A stretch of 13,518 nt of DNA from an uncultured Collinsella sp. (GTDB lineage Bacteria; Actinomycetota; Coriobacteriia; Coriobacteriales; Coriobacteriaceae): NCBI GenBank assembly GCA_900542175.1, contig UQNC01000049.1:1-13518 (forward strand), read 5' to 3'. The notes under the pieces are model-generated. The model worked only from the letters and a program-made list of their open reading frames with translations, searched no databases and was not told the DNA's origin. The position numbers and the translations under genes were made by a program. Shown here piece after piece: positions 1 to 7,088 of this stretch. The number at the start of each line of letters is the position of its first letter. The first letter of the stretch is position 1.

Positions 1-43
1 ATTTCCCGATGTCCAAGAAATGGGAGGCAGTTCACAGGCACCT

Positions 44-75
44 TTGTGGTGGTTTCCCCTTGTGGTGGTTCCAAG
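44..75. repeat. Two imperfect 16-base tandem units at left edge
   Basis: Two adjacent units share TTGTGGTGGTT and then diverge (TCCCC against CCAAG). They lie beyond the end of the small membrane protein gene. No hairpin with a T-run is visible in positions 1-101, so no terminator for the kup unit can be named. Short open frames cross this edge on both strands, but none has a ribosome binding site or recognisable content. The repeat may be chance or the end of a larger element that continues left of the window. Confidence 0.4.
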
Positions 76-101
76 TGTATAGCCTTTACAGCCTGCGGTC
101 G

Positions 102-272
102 TTAGACAAACAGCACGTGCGCGAGCAGGGCGCACACGCACACCGCTCCAAATACCAATGCCACGATCGAAATCACGCGATCGACCATGTCCATGTTGGC
201 CCGATTCGTAAAGAACCGATCTTCGGCGGCGTCGACGCGCGCCTCACGGACGTCAAGTGTCCTTGCATCCAT
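102..272 (-). CDS. Small single-pass membrane protein, 56 residues
   Basis: I do not recognise a family. The N-terminal 30 or so residues are charged and soluble (MDARTLDVREARVDAAEDRF). They are followed by one hydrophobic segment, about residues 33-56, running to the C-terminus (VDRVISIVALVFGAVCVC). This predicts a tail-anchored protein with its charged part inside the cell. The ATG at 272 is preferred over the one at 302 because GGGGAGG sits five bases upstream of it. The gene starts 60 bases after the kup stop on the same strand with no terminator between, so the two are probably co-transcribed. A role as a small partner of the transporter is an inference from position only. It is short enough to be missed by standard annotation. 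Confidence 0.6.
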   Translation of the reverse strand: MDARTLDVREARVDAAEDRFFTNRANMDMVDRVISIVALVFGAVCVCALLAHVLFV

Positions 273-332
273 GTTTACCTCCCCGGCTTTAGTTTTGCTC
301 ATCGATAACCAACTCCGTGTAGTCTCCGTCGG

Positions 333-2360
333 CTACGGGCGCTCGTTGGGGGCAAGGCGCTGCATCTTGCTCACGGCCTTAAACTTGGTGAACAGCGGCA
401 CGTACTCAAAGCTCACGTTGGAGTTCTCCAGGCCGTACCAGCGCGCGGGCGTGCCGGCGGCGCGGCGGATGATGTACTTGAGCGTGATGGCCGTGCGCTC
501 GCTCGGCTCCACGTCGCTTTCGGGCGCCAGCAGCTTGCGGATCATGACGAACTTGAACGTGCCAATGTTGCCCGGATCCTTATAGACCGAGTAGTCGTGC
601 GTCTGCGACGGCAGCTCGCCGGTGGCAGCCAGGTCCTGAACAACTTGGCGCAGGTAGGCGTTGACGCGTTGGTTAATCTTGTAGCCCAGGTACAGATGCA
701 CGCGGAAAACATAGTCGGTGCCGAACGTCTCGACCGAATAGGCAAAGGTATGCGGCTCGTCCATGGTCTCGACGTTCACGAACCACCAGGCGCGAGCGCG
801 CTTGGGATGCTTGTCCAAGATCGAGTAGACGATATCACGGTCGATGTAGTCGGTATGGGTGTCCTTGGTCAGGTACACGATGTTGTCGCTCATGCGCTCG
901 TAACGGTCGTCGTCGCGCAGGCGCTTGAGCTGCGGCAGATAGCTGCGCAGCGGCAGCAGCGTAAACTGGCGCTGTTCGACCGCCGTGCCGTTGTACCAGC
1001 ACACCATAATGCCCATGATGAGTGCAGCCATGAGGATGGTGAAGTAGCCGCCGTGGAAGAACTTGGTGAGTGAGCTCACGAAGAAGAAGCCTTCGAGCAA
1101 AAGGAAGAAGGCCGCGAAGATCCACGGAGCAACCTTGAGCTTGCGCTCCTCGTGCAGGTAGAAGAAGAGCAGCAGCGTGGTGCACATCATAGTCAGCGTA
1201 ATGGCAAGGCCGTAGGCGGCTTCCATATGAGCCGAGTTCTGGAACAGCAGCACCACGATGACGCAGCCGACAAGCATGACGTTGTTGACCATGGGGATGT
1301 AGAGCTGGCCTTTGGTCTCGGCCGGATAGAAGACCTGCATGTGCGGCATGAGGTCCAGGCGACTGGCCTCGGACACCAGCGAGAACGCGCCGGTAATGAG
1401 CGCCTGCGAGGCAATGATGGCCGCGATGGTTGAAAGGCCGACGGCAAACGGACGCAGGCCCGGGGCGAGCATCTGGTAGAACGGGTTAAGGTCGGCAATG
1501 CCCATGAGCTCGGGGTTGGCAGCGTTGTTCATAAGCCAAGCGCCCTGGCCCATATAGGACAGCAGCAAGCAGCACTTAACGAACGGCCAGGTGGCGTAAA
1601 TGTTGCCGCGACCCACATGGCCCATGTCGGAGTAGAGCGCCTCGGCACCGGTGGTGGCGAGGAAGCAGCTGCCCAGAATCATGATGCCCGCGTGGTTGTT
1701 GGGGCTCAGCAAAAAGGCGATGCCGCGCACCGGGTTGAGGCACAGCAGCACGGCGGGGTGCTGGAAGACAAAGAACAGACCCGTGCCGCCCAGGAACAGG
1801 AACCACAGCGTCATGATGGGGCCAAAGGCGTGACCGATCTTGGCCGTGCCGATGCGCTGCACCAAGAAGAGCGCAATGATGATGGCGAGCGTGATGGCGA
1901 CAACGCGGCCCTGGTCATCCCCGAGCACGGCGTGAACCGCAGGGATGGTGCGCAGGCCCTCGATGGCCGTGGTAACGGTAACAGCCGGCGTCAGGATGCC
2001 GTCGGCGAGCAGCGCGGCGCCACCCAGCATGGCGGGGATGATAAGCCACTTGCCGCAACGCTTGACCAGGCTGTACAGGGCAAAGATACCGCCCTCGCCG
2101 TGGTTGTCGGCGCGCAGCGAGATCAGCACGTACTTGACGGTCGTCAGCAGCGTGACCGTCCACACGACAAGAGAGAGCGCGCCGAGCACGAACTCCTCCG
2201 TCACGCTTCCGATGCCGCCGTTGCCGGCAACGAGCGCCTTGGTTACATACATAGGGCTGGTGCCGATGTCGCCGTACACCACGCCCAGCGTGACGAGCAT
2301 CGCCGAGATGCTCACAGGAATCGCAGCGTGCGAGGCTGCCTCCTTGGCCTTTTGTTCCAT
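333..2360 (-). CDS. kup: Kup-family potassium uptake transporter
   Basis: Low-affinity K+ uptake, thought to be K+/H+ symport, in the cytoplasmic membrane. At 675 residues it has normal family length. The family hallmark GVVYGDIGTSP is at residues 26-36, followed by the conserved KYVLISLRADNHGEGGIFAL stretch. About twelve hydrophobic segments occupy roughly residues 14-445, and a hydrophilic cytoplasmic C-terminal domain fills the rest. Start choice: an upstream TTG at 2378 is in frame, but GGGAGG lies between it and the ATG at 2360, so the ATG is the real start. A TATAAT box at 2396-2401 probably belongs to its promoter. The nitroreductase gene upstream is on the same strand but is separated by a hairpin. 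I see no c-di-AMP (ydaO) riboswitch in the short leader. Family assignment is secure; substrate is by homology. Confidence 0.95.
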   Translation of the reverse strand: MEQKAKEAASHAAIPVSISAMLVTLGVVYGDIGTSPMYVTKALVAGNGGIGSVTEEFVLGALSLVVWTVTLLTTVKYVLISLRADNHGEGGIFALYSLVKRCGKWLIIPAMLGGAALLADGILTPAVTVTTAIEGLRTIPAVHAVLGDDQGRVVAITLAIIIALFLVQRIGTAKIGHAFGPIMTLWFLFLGGTGLFFVFQHPAVLLCLNPVRGIAFLLSPNNHAGIMILGSCFLATTGAEALYSDMGHVGRGNIYATWPFVKCCLLLSYMGQGAWLMNNAANPELMGIADLNPFYQMLAPGLRPFAVGLSTIAAIIASQALITGAFSLVSEASRLDLMPHMQVFYPAETKGQLYIPMVNNVMLVGCVIVVLLFQNSAHMEAAYGLAITLTMMCTTLLLFFYLHEERKLKVAPWIFAAFFLLLEGFFFVSSLTKFFHGGYFTILMAALIMGIMVCWYNGTAVEQRQFTLLPLRSYLPQLKRLRDDDRYERMSDNIVYLTKDTHTDYIDRDIVYSILDKHPKRARAWWFVNVETMDEPHTFAYSVETFGTDYVFRVHLYLGYKINQRVNAYLRQVVQDLAATGELPSQTHDYSVYKDPGNIGTFKFVMIRKLLAPESDVEPSERTAITLKYIIRRAAGTPARWYGLENSNVSFEYVPLFTKFKAVSKMQRLAPNERP

Positions 2361-2395
2361 AAGCCGGTTTCCTCCCAACTTTAATGTTCGAAGGG

Positions 2396-2401
2396 ATTAT
2401 A
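2396..2401 (-). promoter_or_regulatory. Putative -10 box of kup promoter
   Basis: The minus strand reads a perfect TATAAT, 36 bases upstream of the kup ATG, in an AT-richer patch. No good -35 hexamer is found at 16-18 bases, so this is a partial promoter call. Transcription would begin near 2389. Confidence 0.45.
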
Positions 2402-2481
2402 GGCAATCGGCCCATGTTTTAATGCACTGTTTTCCCAGCTAGATAAACATTTATACGGCCTTTATGCCATCGCGCGATATG

Positions 2482-2516
2482 GAATGTGGCAAAGGGACTG
2501 TCCCTTTGCCACATTC
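2482..2516. repeat. Perfect 16-bp hairpin with 3-base loop
   Basis: GAATGTGGCAAAGGGA pairs exactly with the arm ending at 2516 around a CTG loop. It begins one base past the nitroreductase stop codon. Neither strand has a T-run after the stem, so it is not a standard intrinsic terminator. It could still protect the 3' end of the nitroreductase mRNA or be a dispersed REP-like palindrome. The near absence of a loop favours DNA cruciform or replication-slippage origin over a folded RNA ligand site. Confidence 0.8.
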
Positions 2517-2517
2517 G

Positions 2518-3387
2518 TCATTTTCCGAGCCAGTTTTTGAACCACCACTCCATGGAGCGACTCATCTCGGCCATAAAGGGACTGGTGTGTTTGCGGGCGT
2601 AGATATCCACCACGCGCTCCCCCACCTCGCGGGCATGCGGGCGAAACATCGCGTCCATCTCGGCCACCTGCGCGTCCATGGTCGCGGCATCCGCGCGGCA
2701 GTAGCGCTCCTCGTGCACCAGGTTCACCACGGGGTGCGCGATTGCCGGGCGCTCCTTACGGGGCGTGCCGATGATGAGCATCGACAGCGGCATGGTATAG
2801 GGCGGCAGATCGAGCAGCTCGGCAACTTCCTCGGCATTCTCGACGATATCACCGATGTAGCAGCTCCCCAGCCCCAGGGCCTCGGCGGCAACCACGGCGT
2901 TTTGTGCAGCGATCACGGCGTCCTGGGCCGCGATGGCAAAGTCGCCCAAACCCGGCGCGCGGCGGGGCGCCTTGCCCGTGCGCACGGCAAGCTCGGGCTC
3001 AAAGCAGCCCACGTGCTCAAACAGATCGATCCACTTGGCATAATCGACCACAAATATAAGTGCCCAGGGCGCCTTGGCGATCATGGGCTGGTGATCGCAC
3101 AGGTCGGCCAGACGGTCCAGCGTAGCCTGCTCGCGAATGCTCACGATGGAATACATCATCATGGCGCCTGCCGATGGCGCGCGACTCGCCGCATGCAAAA
3201 TCGCCGCCCGCTGCTCGTCGGTCACCGCTACGGGACGGTCACTGTCATCGCGCGCGAAGGCGCGCGTAGACGAACGGTGCTCCAAAATGTCCAGCACCGC
3301 GTTGCCCGTAGTCTCGACCGGATAGCCGCCCGCGTCCATGCCGGCACCCACGTCGCCCGCACTCGTCATACAAACCCGCTCGTTCAT
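2518..3387 (-). CDS. Nitroreductase-family FMN oxidoreductase
   Basis: Predicted cytoplasmic flavoprotein that reduces nitro, quinone or similar acceptors with NAD(P)H. Its 289 residues are somewhat longer than the usual 170-250 because about 30 extra residues precede the domain. HRSSTRAF at residues 37-44 is the FMN-phosphate-binding start of the fold, and APSAGAMM follows in the first helix region. The segment GLGSCYIGDIVENAEEV is the conserved second flavin-contact and dimer region, and LIIGTPRKERP the following strand and turn. Start: GAGGA lies seven bases upstream of the ATG at 3387. The C-terminal 60 residues are charged, end in WWFKNW, and have no obvious domain. It is transcribed away from the LtaS-like gene across a 214-base divergent gap. 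Physiological substrate is unknown. Confidence 0.88.
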   Translation of the reverse strand: MNERVCMTSAGDVGAGMDAGGYPVETTGNAVLDILEHRSSTRAFARDDSDRPVAVTDEQRAAILHAASRAPSAGAMMMYSIVSIREQATLDRLADLCDHQPMIAKAPWALIFVVDYAKWIDLFEHVGCFEPELAVRTGKAPRRAPGLGDFAIAAQDAVIAAQNAVVAAEALGLGSCYIGDIVENAEEVAELLDLPPYTMPLSMLIIGTPRKERPAIAHPVVNLVHEERYCRADAATMDAQVAEMDAMFRPHAREVGERVVDIYARKHTSPFMAEMSRSMEWWFKNWLGK

Positions 3388-3601
3388 CGCCTCATCCTCG
3401 CCATTTCTTTAAGAAGCCTTTACGTTTCCGTGTAATTCCCGTCCATTATCGCGCAGGTCGCCACTACATTGCGCCACACCGCCACACGTGCGCGTTAATA
3501 TGGCTGGTTGTTGTGCGCAGCCACCAATTGCAGCGCATATCTTGGTAACAATCGGGTAAACCCCCGCTTTCGTAGGTTTTAAGTTTGTGAGGAGTCTCAG
3601 C

Positions 3602-5902
3602 ATGTTCGCTGCCGCCATCTCGCTCGTCGGTCTTGCGGCGACCGCCTACCTTGTCTTGCGCGAGGCCAAGGCCATTCGCGCACAGTCGGGCACCGTCGCC
3701 AAAGGCGCCATCGCCTGGAGTGTCGCCTTCGGCCTGTTCCAGCTCTTTTTGACCATTTGGGGCGCCATTGGCCTCGTCGCCCAAAACGAGCCGCTCGCCT
3801 TTGTGATGCTCATCCTGACCAACGCCATCCTTACCGGATGCGCCTGGGCCAGCATTGCCCGCGACCGCATCGCCCCGCGCGTCTTTGCGTTCGCCGGGTC
3901 CGATGCCCCCGTCCCCACCGGCAAGCTCGCCCGCCTGCGCGGAGCCTTTGTGGGCAAACCGCTCGTCGCCGCCGTCTTGTGCCTGCTGCTCGCCGGCGTC
4001 TTTGCGCTACTGGGCATGGAGGTCTCGTCCAACCACGACTTTACCTGGGTCTACCCCCTGTGCATTCTGCTCGAATGGGCCATCATCACCGTGCTCATGG
4101 TCGGCTTGTTCTTCCTATTCCAGCGCCACGGCGCAGCTCCCGCGGTCCTGGCCTTTGCCCTCTTTGTCCTGGGCATTGCCGAGTTCTTCGTCATCACGTT
4201 TAAATCCATGCCCATCCAGCCGGGCGACCTTTCGGCCATCTCCACCGCCGCCGCGGTCGCCGGCAACGGCTACACCTTCTCGATCTCGCTGTTCTGCGTG
4301 CTGTCCATGGGCTTTACCGCCATCGCCATGCTGCTGTGCGAGTACGCCGGCCTGGTGGCACCGCACCGTCAGAAGGGCGCCGCTAACGCCAAGCGCATGC
4401 TGCTCACCAACCTGCTCGTGGCGGCGCTGTGCCTGGGCGGCGTGACCGCGCATGTCACGCTCATCGACTACTACAACACCCTCGGCATCACCGTCTACAC
4501 CTGGCGCCCGCTCGAGAGCTACTGGCGCGAGGGCTACCTGCCTGCCTTTATTAGTGCGGCACAGTCCATCAAGCCGCCCAAACCCGCCGACTACTCCGTC
4601 GACGATGCCAAGGCCACGCTCAAAAAGTACGCCAAGGCCTACGACAAGTCCGACGCGGCCAAGAGCGACGAGCGCGCCGCCGCAAAGGAGCAGTTCGACA
4701 GCGAGAAGCCCACGGTCATCGCCATCATGAACGAGACGTTCTCGGATCTGTCGATCTACCAGAACATGCGCGCCGGCTACGAAGGTCCGCAGTACTTTAA
4801 GAACCTGTCCAACTGCCTCAGCCGCGGAAAGCTCTACGTGAGCGCCTACGGCGGCGGCACGGCCAATACCGAGTTTGAGTTTATGACCGGCAACTCCATG
4901 GCCAACCTGGGCTCGGGCGTGTACCCCTACACCATCTACAACATGGAAACGACCGGGAACCTGGTAGAGCAGTTCAAATCGCTCGGCTATTCCACCACGG
5001 CCATGCACCCCAACCACGCGACCAACTGGAACCGCGAGAACGTCTATAAGGACTTTGGCTTTGACCAGTTCCTGTCCATCAACGATTTCCAGGGCGCCGA
5101 TACCCTGCGCGGCATGGTGACCGACCAGGCAACCTACGACAAGATTCTTGAGTTGCTCGACCAGAACGCCGACCCGCAGTTCATCTTCGACGTGACCATG
5201 CAGAACCACTCGGGCTACGACACGGGCCTGCTGCCGGTCGACAAGCAGATGCACCTGAACATCGACACAACCGACCTGGACGCCAAGACCGTCGAGGATG
5301 GCACGCTGTCCGATGTCGACGAGTACGTCTCGTGCATCGAGCAGTCCGACCAGGCGCTGCGCTACTTCCTCAACGCCCTGAGCAAGCTCGACCGCAAGGT
5401 GGTCGTGGTGTTCTGGGGCGACCATCAGCCGTTTTTCCCGTCCAAGTTCAATGACAAGTGGTTTACCGGCGAGGACGACGCTACGCATCAGGAGCGTCTG
5501 TGGCAGACCGACTACATCATCTGGGCCAACTACGACGTTGCCGGCTGCGACCAGACGAGCGAGGTTGACGACTTGTCTACCAACTACCTGTCCACCCAGC
5601 TTATGCAGCTGATCGGCGCACCGCTGACCGACTACCAGAAGGCGCACATGACGCTGCGCGAGTCGCTACCCGCCATCAACTCCGTGGGCTACGAGGACGC
5701 CAGCCTGCGCTGGGCGCTCTCCTCCAACGTCACCGGTGACGACGCCGCTGCCGCAGCCGCCACCAAGGCGCGCGAGGATTACGCCAAGATGCAGTACTAC
5801 GAGATGTTCCGCGATGGCAAGAACGTCTACACCGAGCACTTCCAGACCGAGGCCAACGAGACCGACCCCAACTTGGCGCCGGGTACGACCAAGATCAAGT
5901 AG
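3602..5902 (+). CDS. LtaS-type phosphoglycerol transferase / membrane sulfatase-fold enzyme
   Basis: Membrane protein with an extracytoplasmic alkaline-phosphatase/sulfatase-fold domain. The family moves glycerol phosphate from phosphatidylglycerol onto a lipoteichoic acid or glycolipid chain using Mn2+. Residues 1-300 hold several hydrophobic segments, more than the five of S. aureus LtaS. A linker rich in Lys, Ala and Asp follows (about 320-365). The catalytic domain begins near 370. NETFSD (E378) is a metal ligand. T420 in GGTANTEFE aligns with the nucleophilic Thr of LtaS. HPNHATNWNR and WGDHQPF (D607, H608) complete the site. The total of 766 residues exceeds LtaS (about 650). The ATG at 3602 has AGGAG seven bases upstream; the in-frame GTG at 3587 lacks such a site. 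All key residues are intact. It could be a wall-glycopolymer rather than true LTA enzyme. Confidence 0.88.
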   Translation: MFAAAISLVGLAATAYLVLREAKAIRAQSGTVAKGAIAWSVAFGLFQLFLTIWGAIGLVAQNEPLAFVMLILTNAILTGCAWASIARDRIAPRVFAFAGSDAPVPTGKLARLRGAFVGKPLVAAVLCLLLAGVFALLGMEVSSNHDFTWVYPLCILLEWAIITVLMVGLFFLFQRHGAAPAVLAFALFVLGIAEFFVITFKSMPIQPGDLSAISTAAAVAGNGYTFSISLFCVLSMGFTAIAMLLCEYAGLVAPHRQKGAANAKRMLLTNLLVAALCLGGVTAHVTLIDYYNTLGITVYTWRPLESYWREGYLPAFISAAQSIKPPKPADYSVDDAKATLKKYAKAYDKSDAAKSDERAAAKEQFDSEKPTVIAIMNETFSDLSIYQNMRAGYEGPQYFKNLSNCLSRGKLYVSAYGGGTANTEFEFMTGNSMANLGSGVYPYTIYNMETTGNLVEQFKSLGYSTTAMHPNHATNWNRENVYKDFGFDQFLSINDFQGADTLRGMVTDQATYDKILELLDQNADPQFIFDVTMQNHSGYDTGLLPVDKQMHLNIDTTDLDAKTVEDGTLSDVDEYVSCIEQSDQALRYFLNALSKLDRKVVVVFWGDHQPFFPSKFNDKWFTGEDDATHQERLWQTDYIIWANYDVAGCDQTSEVDDLSTNYLSTQLMQLIGAPLTDYQKAHMTLRESLPAINSVGYEDASLRWALSSNVTGDDAAAAAATKAREDYAKMQYYEMFRDGKNVYTEHFQTEANETDPNLAPGTTKIK

Positions 5903-5934
5903 CGGGTCTATCGACCTGGTTCGTCCGCCCGGGC

Positions 5935-6041
5935 GGCGCGGAACGTAAGGTTCCCTGCTCGGACAGTCCTGCTCGCACGGAGAGCGCATTAAGTGCTCTC
6001 CGGCTCGTGCGGAACTCGCGATGAACCTTACGTTCCGCGCC
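5935..6041 (+). repeat. Structured palindromic element, copy 1
   Basis: Outer arms of 18 bases (GGCGCGGAACGTAAGGTT at 5935-5952 and its exact complement at 6024-6041) enclose a fixed core. After the left arm comes CCCTGCTC-GGACAGTCCTG. Then CGCAC pairs with GTGCG. Inside is a central stem at 5979-6001, a 9-bp stem with one G-U around an ATTAA loop. The core closes with GTGCGGAACTCGCGATG before the right arm. The element begins 33 bases after the stop of the LtaS-like gene and could stabilise or end that transcript, although no T-run follows. The same core is found inverted at 6212-6338 with different arms. Confidence 0.85.
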
Positions 6042-6106
6042 ACCGAGCAGACGCCTCGGTGTTGAGGCGCGGCTTGTCATGAGAGCATCCGCAACATATG
6101 TAAGTT

Positions 6107-6129
6107 GAAGGCCACATTAAGTGGCCTTC
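6107..6129. repeat. Solitary core hairpin with ATTAA loop
   Basis: GAAGGCCAC-ATTAA-GTGGCCTTC is a perfect 9-bp stem. It is the exact reverse complement of the central stem-loop of the 6212-6338 element, but here it stands without the outer arms or core sequences. On the plus strand it is followed by TTTG, so it could act as a weak terminator for the LtaS-like gene. It looks like a fragment or a seed copy of the same family. Confidence 0.75.
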
Positions 6130-6211
6130 TTTGTATTCGGAAAGCCCGTCCCGCTCTGAATACATCCGGGCATGGAATATCCGCTTATTAGGCCTTCCAT
6201 CAATAAAGGGG

Positions 6212-6338
6212 CGCCCTCCCGGGCGGCGGGCACGAAGTTCATCGCGAGTTCCGCACGCAAAGAAGGCCACTTAATGTGGCCTTCGTCTTGCGCAGGACTG
6301 TAGAGCAGGGAACTTCGTGCTCGCCGCCCGGGAGGGCG
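6212..6338 (-). repeat. Structured palindromic element, copy 2 (inverted)
   Basis: Outer arms of 28 bases (6212-6239 and 6311-6338) match at 27 positions. The one difference, at 6229, is a G-U pair on the plus strand. Read on the minus strand, the core is CCCTGCTCTACAGTCCTG, then GCGCAA pairing with UUGCGU, the 9-bp GAAGGCCAC stem with loop ATTAA (6262-6284), then GTGCGGAACTCGCGATG. The core sequences match copy 1 almost base for base. The outer arm, inner stem and central stem have different sequences but are again self-complementary. The orientation is opposite to copy 1. Confidence 0.85.
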
Positions 6339-6362
6339 TTGCGTCTAGAAGATGGGTCCGAT

Positions 6363-6403
6363 GTGCTCTCCGTGCGAGCAGGACTGTAGAGCAGGGAACC
6401 TTA
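6363..6403 (-). repeat. Half copy of the structured element
   Basis: On the minus strand this matches the left half of copy 1 from TAAGGTT through CCCTGCTCTACAGTCCTG to the first arm of the central stem (CGGAGAGC), and stops there. It shares CTACAG with copy 2 but the central-stem arm with copy 1. The GTGCGGAACTCGCGATG half is missing, so it cannot fold like the others. The break falls at the central palindrome, as expected if breakage or template switching occurs at the hairpin tip. Confidence 0.75.
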
Positions 6404-6462
6404 TATTCCGCCGTCGGGCAGGCGTCACAAGCACACCGAACGCCGGGCATTATCTCCTTAAC

Positions 6463-6477
6463 ATGAACGCTGTTCAT
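6463..6477. promoter_or_regulatory. Second TetR-type operator, ATGAAC-GCT-GTTCAT
   Basis: A perfect palindrome with the same half-sites as the site at 7089-7103. On the minus strand it is followed by AAGGAG (6454-6459) and an ATG at 6450 only three bases further. This is the same operator, ribosome site, start order seen before tetR itself. The reading frame that follows runs directly into palindromic repeat sequence and has no protein-like content. This suggests the promoter and start of a target gene whose body is lost. Confidence 0.65.
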
Positions 6478-6488
6478 TTTCTTGCCGT

Positions 6489-6512
6489 AAAAATCCCCGC
6501 CTTGCGCGGGGA
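6489..6512 (-). terminator. Intrinsic terminator of tetR
   Basis: On the minus strand TCCCCGC-GCAAG-GCGGGGA is followed by TTTTT. The 7-bp GC-rich stem starts three bases past the tetR stop codon. This is a textbook rho-independent terminator and isolates tetR from the operator copy at 6463. Confidence 0.9.
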
Positions 6513-6515
6513 CCG

Positions 6516-7073
6516 TTAGTAGAGGGTTCGGCGCGTAATCTCGAGCACGGCACTCGGATCAAAGTCTTGCCGGATCACGGCAGAGAGCATGAGCGAGAAC
6601 AGGACCTCGGCAAATTGCTCGACAGAAAACTGATCGGTAAAGGCATCCGGGCGCACCCGAGGGTCACGCCTGAGCACCATACAAAGCTGATCGAGGATAT
6701 GCTGCCAGGCATGATGCGTGCGGCGCTTGCCATCCGCAGTGTCTTGCTGCATAAAACTCAGCGAGTGATGCGTAAAGAAGCCCGGATACGTTTGGCAGCC
6801 GTACTCCATCTGGCGATACATCCAGCGAATGCACTCGAGTGCATCGTCCAAGACGGCCTCGTCATCGGGGTGATGGAAAATGTCGCCCCACACGCTTGCC
6901 ACGGTCGCGCCCACGAGCGCTGTCTTAGAATCAAAGTAGTTGTAGATGCATCCGACCGACACGCCGCATGCCGCGGCAACCGAGCGAATGTTGACGCCGG
7001 TCCAACCGTTTTCCTGGATGAGCTTACGGCTCGTCTTCAGGATTTCCTCCTTAGACGTCGCTGTGTTATTCAT
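6516..7073 (-). CDS. TetR/AcrR-family transcriptional repressor
   Basis: DNA-binding repressor of 185 residues, typical length. Residues 7-50 form the N-terminal helix-turn-helix: SKEEILKTSRKLIQENG, then SVAAACGVSVGCIYNYFDSK, the signature of the family. The remainder is the variable ligand and dimer domain, so the inducer cannot be predicted. GGAGG lies nine bases before the ATG at 7073. The longer frame from 7160 would translate through the operator and is rejected. A perfect palindrome at 7089-7103 directly upstream indicates autoregulation. An identical half-site pair sits past the gene's terminator. Neither the neighbouring flavodoxin nor the ABC genes carry this site at their promoters, so the present target other than itself is not visible in this window. 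Confidence 0.92.
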   Translation of the reverse strand: MNNTATSKEEILKTSRKLIQENGWTGVNIRSVAAACGVSVGCIYNYFDSKTALVGATVASVWGDIFHHPDDEAVLDDALECIRWMYRQMEYGCQTYPGFFTHHSLSFMQQDTADGKRRTHHAWQHILDQLCMVLRRDPRVRPDAFTDQFSVEQFAEVLFSLMLSAVIRQDFDPSAVLEITRRTLY

Positions 7074-7088
7074 GCCCTCACCTCCAAT

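Larger units (their letters stand above)
5903..6515. other. Gene-free region packed with structured palindromes
   Basis: No open frame here has convincing composition. The open frames on both strands are made mostly of palindromic repeat sequence. The region contains one complete element on the plus strand, a solitary core hairpin, one complete element in inverted orientation, a half element, a TetR-type operator copy and the tetR terminator; each is listed separately. The spacer at 6130-6211 shows only a 6-bp inverted repeat (GTATTC/GAATAC) and nothing else I can name. Confidence 0.7.

Noticed and set aside
2361..2470. Possible c-di-AMP riboswitch in the kup leader
   Set aside because: The leader from the TATAAT box is only about 30 bases, far too short for the ydaO fold.
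2464..3435. A 323-codon plus-strand frame over the nitroreductase
   Set aside because: It includes the 2482-2516 hairpin and has no recognisable fold. The minus-strand nitroreductase has family motifs and a ribosome binding site.
4115..5647. A 510-codon open frame antisense to the LtaS-like gene
   Set aside because: The sense frame holds intact catalytic motifs. The antisense product is low-complexity Val/Gly/His-rich sequence with no ribosome site.
6028..6270. An 80-codon minus-strand frame between the repeat elements
   Set aside because: It begins inside one palindrome and ends inside another, with no ribosome site. Its content is dictated by the repeats.
5935..6403. MITE or CRISPR interpretation of the repeats
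   Set aside because: The terminal arms differ between copies and no target-site duplication is visible, so not a MITE. There are no regularly spaced identical direct repeats or cas genes, so not CRISPR.
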